64,000 nt of DNA. Origin: JANQJA01 sp965267485 (lineage in GTDB: Bacteria; Pseudomonadota; Gammaproteobacteria; Pseudomonadales; Azotimanducaceae). This document shows positions 26,262-35,928 of the stretch, piece by piece (within the stretch, counting starts at the first letter, position 1; every line of letters begins with the position of its first letter). The stretch covers positions 4,092,001 through 4,156,000 of the forward strand of contig OZ254080.1 in assembly GCA_965267485.1 (NCBI GenBank), given 5' to 3'. A program made the translations under genes and the position numbers. Below the pieces are notes generated by a model, which was not told the DNA's origin, did no database searches, and saw only the letters and a list, made by a program, of their open reading frames with translations.

Positions 26262-26906
26262 GTGAAAGCAGTACTGCGCCTCCTCATCACATCGACACTG
26301 GCCGTGAGCCTGCCGGCACTCGCGACGACCATCAACGTCGGTACCATTATCGACGATTCCGGCTTCCACTCGTCCTATCCGTCGCTCAACGCGGTGAACC
26401 AGTCCGGTCTGTCCCACAACTACATCAATGGTGTCACCGACTACGACGCTTTCCTGGCCCAGGGTGTCACGCATGTGAATTCGTCGTCGACCAGCGCCGG
26501 CGCGCTCGATGACTGGCCCGCCTACATCACGTTCGACCTCGGCAGCATTTATTCAGTCACTGACTTTGCGTTGTGGAACGACGTGGACTTTCAGGGTATC
26601 AACGAGTTCACGCTCTCCGTCTCCAACAACTCGGACATGTCTGCGGCTTCTATCCTGGGTTCGTTCACCGCGGGATATGGCGGCACCTATGGCCAACCCA
26701 TCTCCGCGCAGCAGTACTCACTGACAGGTGCCAGTGGCCGCTACGTCAAGCTGAGCATTCACTCGATTCACTCCGGCGGGAACCCGTATGTGAACTTCGG
26801 CGAAGTCATCTTCGGAACCGAATCTGCATCGGTGCCCGCGCCCGCATCGGCGCTGCTGCTCATTGCAGGATTGTTCGGCCTCGTTCGCCTGGGCCACCGC
26901 AGCTAG
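26262..26906 (+). CDS. PEP-CTERM exported protein with F5/8-type C-like domain
   Basis: A 214-residue exported protein. A signal peptide (KAVLRLLITSTLAVSLPALA) is followed by a beta-sandwich resembling the F5/8 type C (discoidin) domain: DDWPAYITFDLGSIYSVTDFALWND and GRYVKLSIHSIHSGGNPYVNFGEV. The tail VPAPASALLLIAGLFGLVRLGHRS is a PEP-CTERM sorting signal (VPAP, hydrophobic helix, basic end) cleaved by an exosortase in families where that system exists. The start is GTG 26262, with GGAAAGAG just upstream. Upstream lie an activator motif and a sigma-54 element. It probably binds sugars or stays at the cell surface; no exosortase is in the window. Confidence 0.85.
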   Translation: MKAVLRLLITSTLAVSLPALATTINVGTIIDDSGFHSSYPSLNAVNQSGLSHNYINGVTDYDAFLAQGVTHVNSSSTSAGALDDWPAYITFDLGSIYSVTDFALWNDVDFQGINEFTLSVSNNSDMSAASILGSFTAGYGGTYGQPISAQQYSLTGASGRYVKLSIHSIHSGGNPYVNFGEVIFGTESASVPAPASALLLIAGLFGLVRLGHRS

Positions 26907-26929
26907 CGGCAATCGAGCGCAATGACACG

Positions 26930-26950
26930 AAGGGCGCCGCTGGCGCCCTT
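26930..26950. terminator. Bidirectional hairpin between convergent genes
   Basis: AAGGGCGCC (26930-26938) pairs with GGCGCCCTT (26942-26950) around a 3-base loop, followed by TTATCGTTCT on the plus strand. It sits between the PEP-CTERM gene and the convergent DoxX-like gene. Confidence 0.75.
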
Positions 26951-26957
26951 TATCGTT

Positions 26958-27380
26958 CTATACCCCGGTCACAGCGTCCCGGCGCAGCCAACTCTCGTGG
27001 TTCGGCAGAACGAGGCAAAGCAGCCCGAGAAAGAAGTAGTCCAGCATCTGGTTGACCGCCGACCACTCCTCGAGCACGTAGTGACCGACGAGCAGGCTGA
27101 GCATGAAGACGAACCATCCGTACACCACGATGTGCTTGAATCGATTGCTCAGTAACGCAAGCCCAAGACCGATCTCGATAAACGGGATGAGCGACAGGTA
27201 CAGGCTGATGAGGCCTGGTGGCAGCTGAATCCGGAGCGGGCCCTGAAACAGCATCGCGTAGTACTCCGCAAAGCCACCCGCACTGAAGAACTTGCTCGTT
27301 CCCGCCGTGAGCAGAATCGTGACCATCACGACCCGCACCACGCGCTCCGCGTCTTTCAGTCTTCCTTCATCGAGATACAT
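26958..27380 (-). CDS. DoxX-like membrane protein
   Basis: A 140-residue protein with four hydrophobic segments and the DoxX-type pattern RVVMVTILLTAGTSKFF, then FIEIGLGLALL. The DoxX superfamily are small integral membrane proteins linked to quinone/redox roles, without a firmly known function in most bacteria. AGGAGGGAGC before ATG 27380 is a very strong ribosome site. It converges on the PEP-CTERM gene and diverges from the small membrane-anchored gene at 27510. Confidence 0.75.
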   Translation of the reverse strand: MYLDEGRLKDAERVVRVVMVTILLTAGTSKFFSAGGFAEYYAMLFQGPLRIQLPPGLISLYLSLIPFIEIGLGLALLSNRFKHIVVYGWFVFMLSLLVGHYVLEEWSAVNQMLDYFFLGLLCLVLPNHESWLRRDAVTGV

Positions 27381-27509
27381 CGGCTCCCTCCTGTCGACAC
27401 GTCGCGAGCATCATAGGCCGGCAGGGTAAAGGATGCGAACCCGGCACATCAGTGACGGGCACCATGGGGCGGCGTAGACTGGACCCCAACACAATCGCGG
27501 GAGTCCTGC

Positions 27510-28040
27510 ATGGTCGTGTCACTGCTCAAATGGATTGGCATCGCGCTACTGGTGCTCGTGCTTTGTGTCGCACTGTTCTTCGTTGGCATGCGCTTTCACG
27601 ACGGGCCCCGCGGACTGATCAGCGGCGGCCCCTTCACAAGCGGTGAGCTGTCGCCACCGCCTGAGGACTGGCAGTTCGTCAAGGGCAGAGATGTCATCGA
27701 GTTCCAGACACTGGACCCCGAAACATCGCGAACTGTCTGGCTCGGCGTGCTCGACGGGCGCCTGTTCATTGTGAGCGGCTACATGAACACAGGCTACGGT
27801 CGCCTCTGGAAGCAGTGGCCACACTATCTCGAGGAAGATGACCGGATCATCGTGCGGGTCGACGGCAAACTCTACGAGCAGCGTCTCGAACGCCTGATGG
27901 CATTCGACCGGCTCGCAGAACTGATGTCCATCTATGCAGAAAAGTACGGGCCGGGCCTGAGCGGCGGCGCCAGCGCCGAGCAGCTGCAGGCGCAGCTGAC
28001 CAACGGTGACTTCTGGCTCTTCGAAGTCACGGATCGATAG
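27510..28040 (+). CDS. Membrane-anchored protein of unknown function
   Basis: A 176-residue protein with one N-terminal hydrophobic helix (about residues 5-27) and a soluble domain containing VIEFQTLDPETSRTVWLGVLDGRLFIVSGYMN and a later helical tail. The pattern of a short barrel with a GRL(F/Y)IVSGYM strand recalls split-barrel (nitroreductase/FMN-binding-like) proteins, but no family is recognised with confidence. It is probably periplasmic or lipid-facing with an N-in anchor. The BCCT gene starts 65 bp downstream after a hairpin. Confidence 0.7.
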   Translation: MVVSLLKWIGIALLVLVLCVALFFVGMRFHDGPRGLISGGPFTSGELSPPPEDWQFVKGRDVIEFQTLDPETSRTVWLGVLDGRLFIVSGYMNTGYGRLWKQWPHYLEEDDRIIVRVDGKLYEQRLERLMAFDRLAELMSIYAEKYGPGLSGGASAEQLQAQLTNGDFWLFEVTDR

Positions 28041-28056
28041 CGCCGTGCCCGACTGA

Positions 28057-28083
28057 CGGCCCCATAAAGGTGATTTGGGGCCG
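28057..28083 (+). terminator. Possible terminator hairpin
   Basis: CGGCCCCA (28057-28064) pairs with TGGGGCCG (28076-28083) around an 11-base loop between two genes on the same strand. There is no T tract, so termination would be factor-dependent or weak. Confidence 0.35.
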
Positions 28084-28104
28084 CCGGTGCGCTAGTCTGT
28101 TTGC

Positions 28105-29634
28105 ATGCAACCTGGGCAAGCGCCCGTTTCATTTGGCGCCAAACACCGGCTGTCGGTTTTCGCAATTGCGACGCTCGTCGGATTCTCGGCTTTCGCGGCA
28201 CTCGATCTCGGGGCTGCCAATGCAATAACACTCGGCGCGAGCGATCTCGTCACGGGGTATTTTGACTGGCTGCTGACCGGTACCGTGAGCGTCGTGCTGC
28301 TGCTTGCGATCGCGCTTGCCTTTCACCCGCTTGCATCACGTCGCATCGGCCATGACGACGACCAACCCGAGTTCAACCGGTGGTCCTGGTTCGCCATGCT
28401 CTTCAGCGCCGGCCTGGCGTCAGGGCTCGTGTACTGGGGGACGGCCGAACCGGTCACCCACTTCGGCGGCAACCCCTTTCTCGACACCGGCGCCGCGCAG
28501 CCGGCGGCCGCCGCGACCACGTCAATTACCGTGACGGTTTTTCACTGGGGCCTGCACGGCTGGGGTCTCTATGCCATCGCCGGTCTTGCGATCGGAATCT
28601 CGGCCTACCGGCACGACAGACCGTTGACGTTCAGCGCGGCGCTCGCACCGCTACTTGGCGACCGACTCGTTCACGGCTTCGCAGGCCGCACCATTGATCT
28701 GCTTGCGCTCTACGGCACGATCTTCGGCGTTGCGACGACGATCGGGCTTGCGGTGGGCAGCATGAACGCGACGCTTGGGCCGCTCACCGGGATTCCTTTT
28801 GGCCTGCAGACACAGATCGCGATCGTGTTGCTGGTGTGCTCACTCGGCGTGTTGTCTGTACTCTCCGGCGTCGCGAACGGGATTCGCCGCCTGAGCGAAC
28901 TGAATGTATGGCTGAGCCTTGGCCTGATGGTTGCCGTTCTGGCGATCGGACCGACGATGCGCGTCGTGTCGATGCTGCCGGCGACGACAGCCGACTATGT
29001 ACTGAACGTCATCCCGATGGGATTCTGGATTGCGCAAGAGCCCGCCGCTCATGAATGGCAGGCTGCATGGACGGTTTTTTACTGGGGATGGTGGCTCGCC
29101 TGGACGCCCTTCGTTGGCATGTTCATTGCCCGCATCTCGAGGGGACGGACGATTCGGGAGTTTCTGCTGGGCGTCCTCATCGTCCCCGTCATTGTTGTAC
29201 TGCTGTGGATGACGGTATTTGGCGGTACGGCGCTCCAGCAAGAGATGGCAACCGCAGGCGCCGTCAGCGCCGCCGTCGCCGACGACTACAGTCAGGGTCT
29301 CGTGGCCCTGATCGACAATCTCGCGATGCCATCCCTTCACACGGCGCTGCTCGCCGTGGTCGCGTTTCTGCTCTTCACGTGGCTGATCACATCGCTGGAT
29401 TCCGCCACGCTGGTCATCTGCCACATCCTGCACCTCGATCACCTCGGCAGCATGAAGATCCTCTGGGGGTTCATTCTCGGCGGGGTTACCTGCACACTGA
29501 TGCTGATTGGCGGCATATCGGCGCTTCAGGCCGCATCAATCATCATTGGCCTGCCGATGGCCGTGCTCATGCTGATGATGTCCGCCTCAGCATTCCTGCT
29601 GGTCACGCGACCGCCCGACGCGAGATCTGGTTAA
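28105..29634 (+). CDS. BCCT family betaine/choline/carnitine transporter
   Basis: A 509-residue inner-membrane protein with about twelve hydrophobic segments. Family marks include SAGLASGLVYWGTAEPVTHFGG and the tryptophan-rich motif FYWGWWLAWTPFVGMFIARISRG of helix 8, the betaine-choline-carnitine transporter signature. Such carriers import trimethylammonium osmolytes, driven by Na+ or H+. There is no long C-terminal osmosensory tail, so regulation by osmotic stress is not evident. It converges on the DUF1501 gene with a 4-bp overlap. Confidence 0.92.
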   Translation: MQPGQAPVSFGAKHRLSVFAIATLVGFSAFAALDLGAANAITLGASDLVTGYFDWLLTGTVSVVLLLAIALAFHPLASRRIGHDDDQPEFNRWSWFAMLFSAGLASGLVYWGTAEPVTHFGGNPFLDTGAAQPAAAATTSITVTVFHWGLHGWGLYAIAGLAIGISAYRHDRPLTFSAALAPLLGDRLVHGFAGRTIDLLALYGTIFGVATTIGLAVGSMNATLGPLTGIPFGLQTQIAIVLLVCSLGVLSVLSGVANGIRRLSELNVWLSLGLMVAVLAIGPTMRVVSMLPATTADYVLNVIPMGFWIAQEPAAHEWQAAWTVFYWGWWLAWTPFVGMFIARISRGRTIREFLLGVLIVPVIVVLLWMTVFGGTALQQEMATAGAVSAAVADDYSQGLVALIDNLAMPSLHTALLAVVAFLLFTWLITSLDSATLVICHILHLDHLGSMKILWGFILGGVTCTLMLIGGISALQAASIIIGLPMAVLMLMMSASAFLLVTRPPDARSG

Positions 29635-30878
29635 ACGCGAACGAGGTCTTCGATTGGCGCGATGGTGCGCGACCCGGGGAACACCCGATCTTCGAGCGCA
29701 CCCTCGGCAATGCTGAGGTGGTCGTGCAACAGTCCCTTGAAGACGGCACGCACATCCGTGGTCGGACGCAGATCACGCTGCTCGTGCAAATCACGCGGCT
29801 TGAGCCCGGGCCAGTCGGCAATCACACGGCCGCCGTTGACGGCGCCACCGGCGAGAAACATCGCGCCGGCCGTGCCATGGTCCGTACCGTTTGTGCCATT
29901 GATCGCCACCGTGCGGCCGAACTCAGTGACAATCGCCACCACTGTCTTGTTCCAGACATCTTCACCGAGTCCTTCACGCAGGGTCCGCACGCCGTTATCG
30001 AGCCCCTTGTACATTTCGGGGAATCGACCGGCAAAGTTGTTGTTGCTGTCGAGATTGCGCTGATTCTGGTTTGCGTGACTGTCCCAGTTACCGAAGTCGA
30101 TCGCCGCAACACGTGGCCCGTCATCTGCCCTCAGAAACGTCGCTGCCACTTCCGTCATACGCAGAAAGCCTGCCGTCGCTCCCTGGCCACCATTGTCCAT
30201 CATCCCCGTCATGCTCATCCCGGATGCCATGGCGTTTGCAGACTGCGCATTCGCCAGCGCCGCCCGAAGTACCGGATCGCCGGCATAGAGATCAGCAATT
30301 CGCGCCAGCGTATCCTCGTCAGCAGATGGAAGGCTGGGCGGCGACCAGTTGCCGACCGATTCAGAGCCCCTGAGCGCAAGCTGCAATACCGGGCCGAAAC
30401 CGAGTGCGACATCCTCTCGCCCTTTCAGGAAAGCGCCGGACAACTCGGCGACGGCACGATTGAGAAATCCGCTGCGTTCAGCCTTGCTGCCCGTACCATT
30501 CTCCATGACGTCCTGGGCATCGAAGTGCGACCGCTCGCGATAGGGCGTCGCAACCGCGTGAAGCGCCAGCAGGTGTCCTTGCCGGTAGAGAGAATGCAGG
30601 TAGCCGAGGTCGTGATTGAGGCCAAAGAAACCATCCATCTCGAGACTCGCAAAACGCTCACCCGATTTCGGCAACGGGTCAGCCAGCACGCCCCGCACTC
30701 GCAAAAAGTCGGGGTCGCCGACGGCCGGCAATGCCGACAGTCCGTCCATCCCACCCCTCAAGAAGAGAAACACAAAGCGTCGATCGGAATCGGCCCGAGC
30801 CAGGGCAAGCGTCGGCGAGAAACCGGAAAAGAGGGCCACACCACCAACGGACTGCATGAATCGTCGTCGCGTCAACAT
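29631..30878 (-). CDS. DUF1501 protein with Tat signal
   Basis: A 415-residue protein with a twin-arginine signal (TRRRFMQSVGGVALFSGF) and the DUF1501 core: FVFLFLRGGMDGLSALPA, HDLGYLHSLY, ERSHFDAQDVMENG and WDSHANQNQ. DUF1501 proteins resemble the alkaline-phosphatase/sulfatase fold and are exported to the periplasm folded. They nearly always sit beside DUF1800 proteins, as here: the DUF1800 reading frame ends 6 bp before this start. The substrate is unknown. Confidence 0.9.
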   Translation of the reverse strand: MLTRRRFMQSVGGVALFSGFSPTLALARADSDRRFVFLFLRGGMDGLSALPAVGDPDFLRVRGVLADPLPKSGERFASLEMDGFFGLNHDLGYLHSLYRQGHLLALHAVATPYRERSHFDAQDVMENGTGSKAERSGFLNRAVAELSGAFLKGREDVALGFGPVLQLALRGSESVGNWSPPSLPSADEDTLARIADLYAGDPVLRAALANAQSANAMASGMSMTGMMDNGGQGATAGFLRMTEVAATFLRADDGPRVAAIDFGNWDSHANQNQRNLDSNNNFAGRFPEMYKGLDNGVRTLREGLGEDVWNKTVVAIVTEFGRTVAINGTNGTDHGTAGAMFLAGGAVNGGRVIADWPGLKPRDLHEQRDLRPTTDVRAVFKGLLHDHLSIAEGALEDRVFPGSRTIAPIEDLVRV

Positions 30879-30884
30879 TGATTG

Positions 30885-32433
30885 TTACCTCCGTTGGAAT
30901 TCAGGGCTGGTCAGCAGCAGCGCGAGACCCTGCGCCTTGTCAGCCGCACGGGAAACCGACCGGCGCAAATCATCAGACGCAATCGGCCCGAGCGTTTCGT
31001 CTACCAGGACGTCCGGCTCGATGTTGCCGGAGCTGCGGTGTGCCATGTCGACGCCAAACTCGACCCGTGATCGAATCGGCACCGGACCAGTCAGAGACGC
31101 GGTCATACCAGCCCTGCGGGCCAGGTGCAGCCATCGGCGTTTGTCCCATATCCATGATCAGATTGAACATCCGGACGATCTCGATGCCGACCTGCGCATG
31201 GCGCGGGAACTTCGCAATTTCTGCGGGCGTGGGAAAGTTCTCCCGGTTGTCGTAGAGAAATCCGTAGCGACGGGTTCGGGGCTCGTACTGCTCGAAGTCG
31301 TACACACCCGGCCGCTCGACTTCATCAGCGAGCAGGTTTCGCCCCAGTGCACGCATCACGGTCGTGACATAGTCCTCAGGCTGACGAAGCTTCGCATAGA
31401 GATTTGTCCACGCTTCAGGTCGCGCAACCAGCGCTCTCGTCATGGCACCGAGGTCGGTATCGTGCTCCAGATAGACATTGGCCAGATGGCTGACGATCTG
31501 TTCCGAAGGCTCATCATCCACGAAGTGACGCGCCAGCTTGGTCGCCAGGAATCGCGCAGTGGCCGGGTGGTGCGCCAGGTCATCGAGCATTTGCTCGCCT
31601 CGGGCCACGCCGTCCTCGCGGTAGGTCTTGCCGAGCAGCGTCACCGGGCCCGGCTCGTGCATGTTGCGCTTGAAGTGGAACGTGCCGGGGTTTCCGTCAC
31701 CCGCATCAACCCTGGCAATCGACCACCCGGAGATACCCTTGGCAAGCGCGATGACGTCATCCTGCGTGTAGCCACCGTCAACGCCGAGCGTATGGAGTTC
31801 GAGAATTTCCCTCGCCAGGTTTTCGTTGAGACCAACATCGTTCTTTCTGCCAAAGCGCGAGTTCGGCCCGACCGATTTGTCGTTGTCCAGAAAGATCAGC
31901 ATGCCGGGATGCTGCGCAGACGCCTTGAGCATGTCCGAGAAGCGACCGGCGATATGCGGGCGAATCACTTCTCGCTCGTACGAGCCCACATAGAGCAGCA
32001 CCGGCTGTTTGGCGACGGGCACAACCAGGTGATTCGACCAGAAGCGGATCAGGCGCTCGCGAAACGGCGTCGTCGTCATGGCCGCCGCGTTGAACCGTGC
32101 GGCGAATTCCAGCATCCACGCTTCACGATAGTACGCAGCGAACGATCCGGATTGCCGCTTGATGATTCGGGAGAGTCTCGCGTAGTCGTCGCTTTCAGGA
32201 TCGACCAACGCCTGTTGCCGGCGCCATTCGCCGCGCTGACGGTAGCGGTTCACGTAGCCGACGTAGTAGGAAGCCGTATCAGGGAAGCCCTGAAGCTGCT
32301 CGGGCAGCGCCTTCTCGGCACTGACCTGTTCCAGCAGCCAGGTCTTCGGGTCTCTGGCGGCTTGTGACAGTTCGCCCGGTCGCGCCCCCATGCCGAAGCG
32401 ATGAACCGCGATTGCCCCTTCCCGTCGTGTCAT
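30885..32433 (-). CDS. DUF1800 protein, frameshifted near its C terminus
   Basis: The frame from ATG 32433 carries the DUF1800 core: RFGMGARPGELSQ, FSNHLVVPVAKQ-like region RFWSNHLVV, NENLAREILELHTLGVDGGYTQDDV, and HHPATARFLATKLARHFVDDEP. Near 31075, after GWYDRVSDWSGADSI, it slips into a meaningless tail that stops at 30973. The true end continues in another frame to 30885 (RVEFGVDMAHRSSGN, then LALLLTSPEFQRR, the normal family ending). One frameshift, an insertion or small deletion, explains this; a sequencing error is equally possible. The family is periplasmic, of unknown function, and is coupled with DUF1501. If real, the mutation alters the last 65 or so residues and probably inactivates the protein. 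Confidence 0.8.
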
Positions 32434-32559
32434 GTGAGTGGCTCCCTCGACCTGCCTCTCGTTATAGTATTCGCATCCGTCAATGTCAAAAAATCAATTC
32501 TGGGCGCATTATGCAAGCAAGTTAAGCGCCGGTTGATTCTTGCCGAGTATCCGTCACTA

Positions 32560-33495
32560 TCAACCCGCCTCCTCTGCCTTGACGAAGAATGCGGCGCCAA
32601 AGACAAGCACCATGCCGATCAGCGTCAGTGGAGTAATGAGCGCGCCGACGAAGACGATGAGCGTTGCGGCCTGCACCACATGCTCGATCTCCTGACGCAC
32701 CGCCATTTCGAACGAGGTGAACCGATACCGGCTGTAGGCATAAAAGCGCATCAGAAACGCCACACCGCTGGCGGCAACGCCATAGGCAAGAAAGCACCAC
32801 GTCGATGGCACATCGGGCCAGGCAGCCGATTGAAACTGAACGATGGCCAGCCCCAGGATGACCGTGACGAGCAACTGCGCGAAGGTGCCGGCAACGATGC
32901 TCCCTTCACCGAGCGCCTCCGCCACGCGAGCCTGATAGAAGTGCTGACTCGTGGAGATCACCAGACTCACGAGCAGCAGCGCCATCCCGATCAGATCATC
33001 CGCCTCGAAACCCTGCTGGAGCTTGTCCATACCGAGCAGGCCGAGCCCAAGCACGGTGACGCAGGCACAGATGACCTTGCGCCGCGTAATCACCTCGTTG
33101 GTGGCCCAGCCCAGTCTCTCGAACGCGACGCCAACCACGAGAATCAGGTAGGTCGTGTGTATCCGGATGAGCGGAATTGCTAGCGCGAAGCTGTCGACAA
33201 GGAGCACGACGCCGGTTGTATAGACGACACCGTGGGCCAACTCGAACGCACCAATCGCGCCGTACATCGATGCATCGCGAAGCGGCATCAGGCGCCGCTG
33301 CAGCAGCAGGATGACACCCACGAACATCGCGCCGCCGAGCGCAGTCAGCACAACCACGTGAAGTACGCTGTCAAACACCGGGACGAAGATGAGGCCACCA
33401 AAGCCCGTGAGGATCATGGGCCAGAGCCCCCAGATGATTCCGGGCAGGAAGCTGTAGAGGTGTCGCTGCAACGTCAGGTTTCTGAGGAGGGGCAA
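32560..33495 (-). CDS. DMT/EamA-type membrane transporter
   Basis: About 311 residues with ten hydrophobic segments arranged as two five-helix repeats, typical of the drug/metabolite transporter superfamily (IIWGLWPMILTGFGGLIFV at the start, VTVLGLGLLGMDKL mid-protein). The frame extends to 33612, but that region overlaps the divergent racemase-like gene. The likely start is TTG 33495 or TTG 33471, neither with a good ribosome site, so the N terminus is uncertain. The cargo is unknown. Confidence 0.7.
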   Translation of the reverse strand: MPLLRNLTLQRHLYSFLPGIIWGLWPMILTGFGGLIFVPVFDSVLHVVVLTALGGAMFVGVILLLQRRLMPLRDASMYGAIGAFELAHGVVYTTGVVLLVDSFALAIPLIRIHTTYLILVVGVAFERLGWATNEVITRRKVICACVTVLGLGLLGMDKLQQGFEADDLIGMALLLVSLVISTSQHFYQARVAEALGEGSIVAGTFAQLLVTVILGLAIVQFQSAAWPDVPSTWCFLAYGVAASGVAFLMRFYAYSRYRFTSFEMAVRQEIEHVVQAATLIVFVGALITPLTLIGMVLVFGAAFFVKAEEAG

Positions 33496-33513
33496 GATTG
33501 CTATCTTACAGGC

Positions 33514-34650
33514 ATGACCGTGAACGCGTACTTCAGCGATCTGAACCAGCAGCTGCGCAGTGTCGCTCACGGCAGACCGGCCATCCTGATTGATCTGGAC
33601 CGGCTCGATCACAATCTGAACGTGATCTCTGAGGTGCTGGGCGAGCGGCTTCGCGTCGTCACGAAATCACTCCCCTCAACGGAGTTGCTCGCGTACATCC
33701 TCGGTCGTACAGGCTGCAAACGACTGATGGTCTTTCACCAGCCGTATCTGCCTTACCTGCTGAGACAGTTTCCGGACGTCGACATCCTGCTCGGCAAGCC
33801 GCTGCTCGCGGCCGGTGTCGCCGAGATCCTCGCCCTGCTGGCCGATGACGAACGCGATCTCGCATTGCACCGCGTGCAATGGCTCGCAGACACGCCGCAA
33901 TCGCTTGAACAACTGGGCAAGCTGGCAACGGAAGCCGGTGTTCGACTCAACGTCAACATCGAGATCGACATCGGACTCCGGCGCGGCGGCATCGGTGACG
34001 ACTTCGGAGGCATGGCCCGCGTGTTCGACGCCTTCCCGGATCAATTGAACTGGCGTGGACTGATGGGCTATGACGCCCATGTGCCCTACCTCGGCGAAGA
34101 CATCTCCGCTGCGTTCAGGGAGGTCATGATGACTTACCGGCGACTCCATCAGGCGGCGACAGAATCGCTGGACGGCAAGCAGAACACCGGGCCACTGACG
34201 CTGAACAGCGGCGGCAGCCAGACTTTCGCGCTGTTCGGCGATGAAGGGACGGTCGTGAATGACGTGTCGGTCGGCTCCGCGTTCCTGAAGCCTGCTCGCT
34301 TTGATCGGCTGACGGCGCTCCAGCCCGCGCTCTTCATCGCCGCACCCACGCTCAAGCAGTTTCCGCGACCCACGCGCAGCACCGTCAGCTATGTCTACGG
34401 GGGCGGCTGGCCTGGCGAGATTGTCTGGCCGGATGGCGCGCAGCGCAGCGACCGGGACGACGCGCCCAATGAGAACCTCATGCCCAACCAGTCCGTGATC
34501 CTCAAACCGGGCCAGAGCGATCACGGCATCGGAGACCATGTTTTCTTTCGCCCACACCAGAGCGATGCGATGTTCCAGTTCGAGACGATTTATGCGTTTC
34601 GCGGCGGCCGCCTCGTCGAGCGCTGGCACCCGATCCCGATCCGCTATTAG
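33514..34650 (+). CDS. Alanine-racemase-fold PLP enzyme, D-threonine aldolase/DSD1-like
   Basis: A 378-residue fold-type III PLP enzyme. The PLP lysine is probably Lys51 (LRVVTKSLPS) after the strand PAILIDLDRLDHNLNVI. The C-terminal HGIGDHVFFRPHQSDAMFQF resembles the metal site of D-threonine aldolases and D-serine dehydratases (His then Cys/Ser-Asp), with Ser replacing Cys. It probably cleaves or dehydrates a D-beta-hydroxy amino acid. A sterol-desaturase-family gene follows 27 bp later. Confidence 0.82.
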   Translation: MTVNAYFSDLNQQLRSVAHGRPAILIDLDRLDHNLNVISEVLGERLRVVTKSLPSTELLAYILGRTGCKRLMVFHQPYLPYLLRQFPDVDILLGKPLLAAGVAEILALLADDERDLALHRVQWLADTPQSLEQLGKLATEAGVRLNVNIEIDIGLRRGGIGDDFGGMARVFDAFPDQLNWRGLMGYDAHVPYLGEDISAAFREVMMTYRRLHQAATESLDGKQNTGPLTLNSGGSQTFALFGDEGTVVNDVSVGSAFLKPARFDRLTALQPALFIAAPTLKQFPRPTRSTVSYVYGGGWPGEIVWPDGAQRSDRDDAPNENLMPNQSVILKPGQSDHGIGDHVFFRPHQSDAMFQFETIYAFRGGRLVERWHPIPIRY

Positions 34651-34677
34651 GGGCATCGCGGTATATAATCCCGCCCC

Positions 34678-35904
34678 ATGAATTACGTCACCCTCGCCAT
34701 TCCCTTTTTCATTCTGCTGATGGGCGTCGAGTGGCTGTACGGTCACCTGAAGCATCGACAGACCTATCGGCTCAACGACACCGTGAACAGTCTCAGCATG
34801 GGCACGCTGAGTCGGCTGAACGGCATGCTGAAGCTGGGGTTCTCAGGCATTGTGTTTCAATGGCTGGTCGGCCTGCTGGGGGTCCAGACACTCGCGACCG
34901 ACCAGATGTGGGTCTGGATCGGCGCCTTCGTCGCCTACGATTTCTGCTACTACTGGAAGCATCGCATGGGCCACGAGTGGCGAATTATGTGGGCTTCCCA
35001 TGCGGCCCACCATCAGAGCGAGGAATACAACCTGTCGACGGCGCTCAGGCAGACCGGTACCGATTACATCGGCTTCGTCTTCTACCTGCCGCTGTATCTC
35101 GCCGGCCTCCCCGTGGAGGTGGTCGTGACCGTCGGCAGCCTGAACCTGATCTACCAGTTCTGGGTGCACACCGAACATGTCAGACGGCTCGGGCCACTCG
35201 AGTGGGTGATGGTCACACCGTCGAATCACCGCGTGCATCATGCCCGCAACCCGGAGTACATCGACCGCAACTACGGTGGCGTCTTTATCGTCTGGGACAG
35301 GATGTTCGGTACGTTCCAGCCCGAGGACGATGCCAACCCCTGCGTCTACGGCATCACCCGCGGGCTGAAGAGCTGGAATCCACTGTGGGCGAACTTTCAC
35401 GTCTGGTGGGAAACGCTGCTCATCAGCATCCGCACCGAGCGCGCCTGGGACAAGCTCCGCGTCTGGTTCAAGGGGCCCGGCTGGTATCCGGACGACATGA
35501 AGCCCGCGGCAAAGCCGGAATGGCAGTATCCGAAGTTTGACCCTGGCGTCTCGCGCTTTGCCGGTGTCTACAGCTTTATCCAGTACTGGCTGCTGACCGG
35601 TCTTGGCCTCGCGCTGCTGTTCATGCAGGACCAGTTTCCGCGCTCGCTCGTACTCGCGCTGTTCTTCTGGTTCTGCATGTCCTTCTACACGGTGGGATGC
35701 TGGCTGGAGGGAAGACGATTCGCGGAGCCTCTCGACTGGGCGAGGCTCGCGGTGCTTGGCGGCATTGCAGCATTGCTGCCACTCGCTGATGTGTCACCAG
35801 ACTGGAGTATCGCGATGGCGGTCTATATTGTCGCTTCCGCCGTCATGCTTTCGGCTCGCCACGTACTGCCGACCCGATTCGCAGCATCAGAAGTCCAGAC
35901 CTGA
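34678..35904 (+). CDS. Sterol desaturase/fatty acid hydroxylase family di-iron oxygenase
   Basis: A 408-residue integral membrane protein with the histidine clusters of the family: H95xxxH99 (KHRMGH), H108xxH111H112 (SHAAHH) and NHRVHHARNPEYIDRNYGG near 182-200, which bind a di-iron centre. It probably hydroxylates or desaturates a lipid using O2. TATAAT at 34664-34669 lies only 8 bp before ATG 34678, so the transcript is probably almost leaderless. The C-terminal 100 residues contain extra hydrophobic helices. Confidence 0.9.
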   Translation: MNYVTLAIPFFILLMGVEWLYGHLKHRQTYRLNDTVNSLSMGTLSRLNGMLKLGFSGIVFQWLVGLLGVQTLATDQMWVWIGAFVAYDFCYYWKHRMGHEWRIMWASHAAHHQSEEYNLSTALRQTGTDYIGFVFYLPLYLAGLPVEVVVTVGSLNLIYQFWVHTEHVRRLGPLEWVMVTPSNHRVHHARNPEYIDRNYGGVFIVWDRMFGTFQPEDDANPCVYGITRGLKSWNPLWANFHVWWETLLISIRTERAWDKLRVWFKGPGWYPDDMKPAAKPEWQYPKFDPGVSRFAGVYSFIQYWLLTGLGLALLFMQDQFPRSLVLALFFWFCMSFYTVGCWLEGRRFAEPLDWARLAVLGGIAALLPLADVSPDWSIAMAVYIVASAVMLSARHVLPTRFAASEVQT

Positions 35905-35928
35905 CGGGGCTCTCCCGCAACAAAAGAG

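Noticed and set aside
30973..31106. Selenocysteine or programmed frameshift explaining the DUF1800 break
   Set aside because: The break is a change of frame with no slippery run or TGA at a conserved Cys; mutation or sequence error is simpler.
29055..32367. Two long plus-strand frames (608 and 583 residues)
   Set aside because: They are antisense to the DUF1501 and DUF1800 genes, rich in Arg and His as is usual for shadows in GC-rich DNA.
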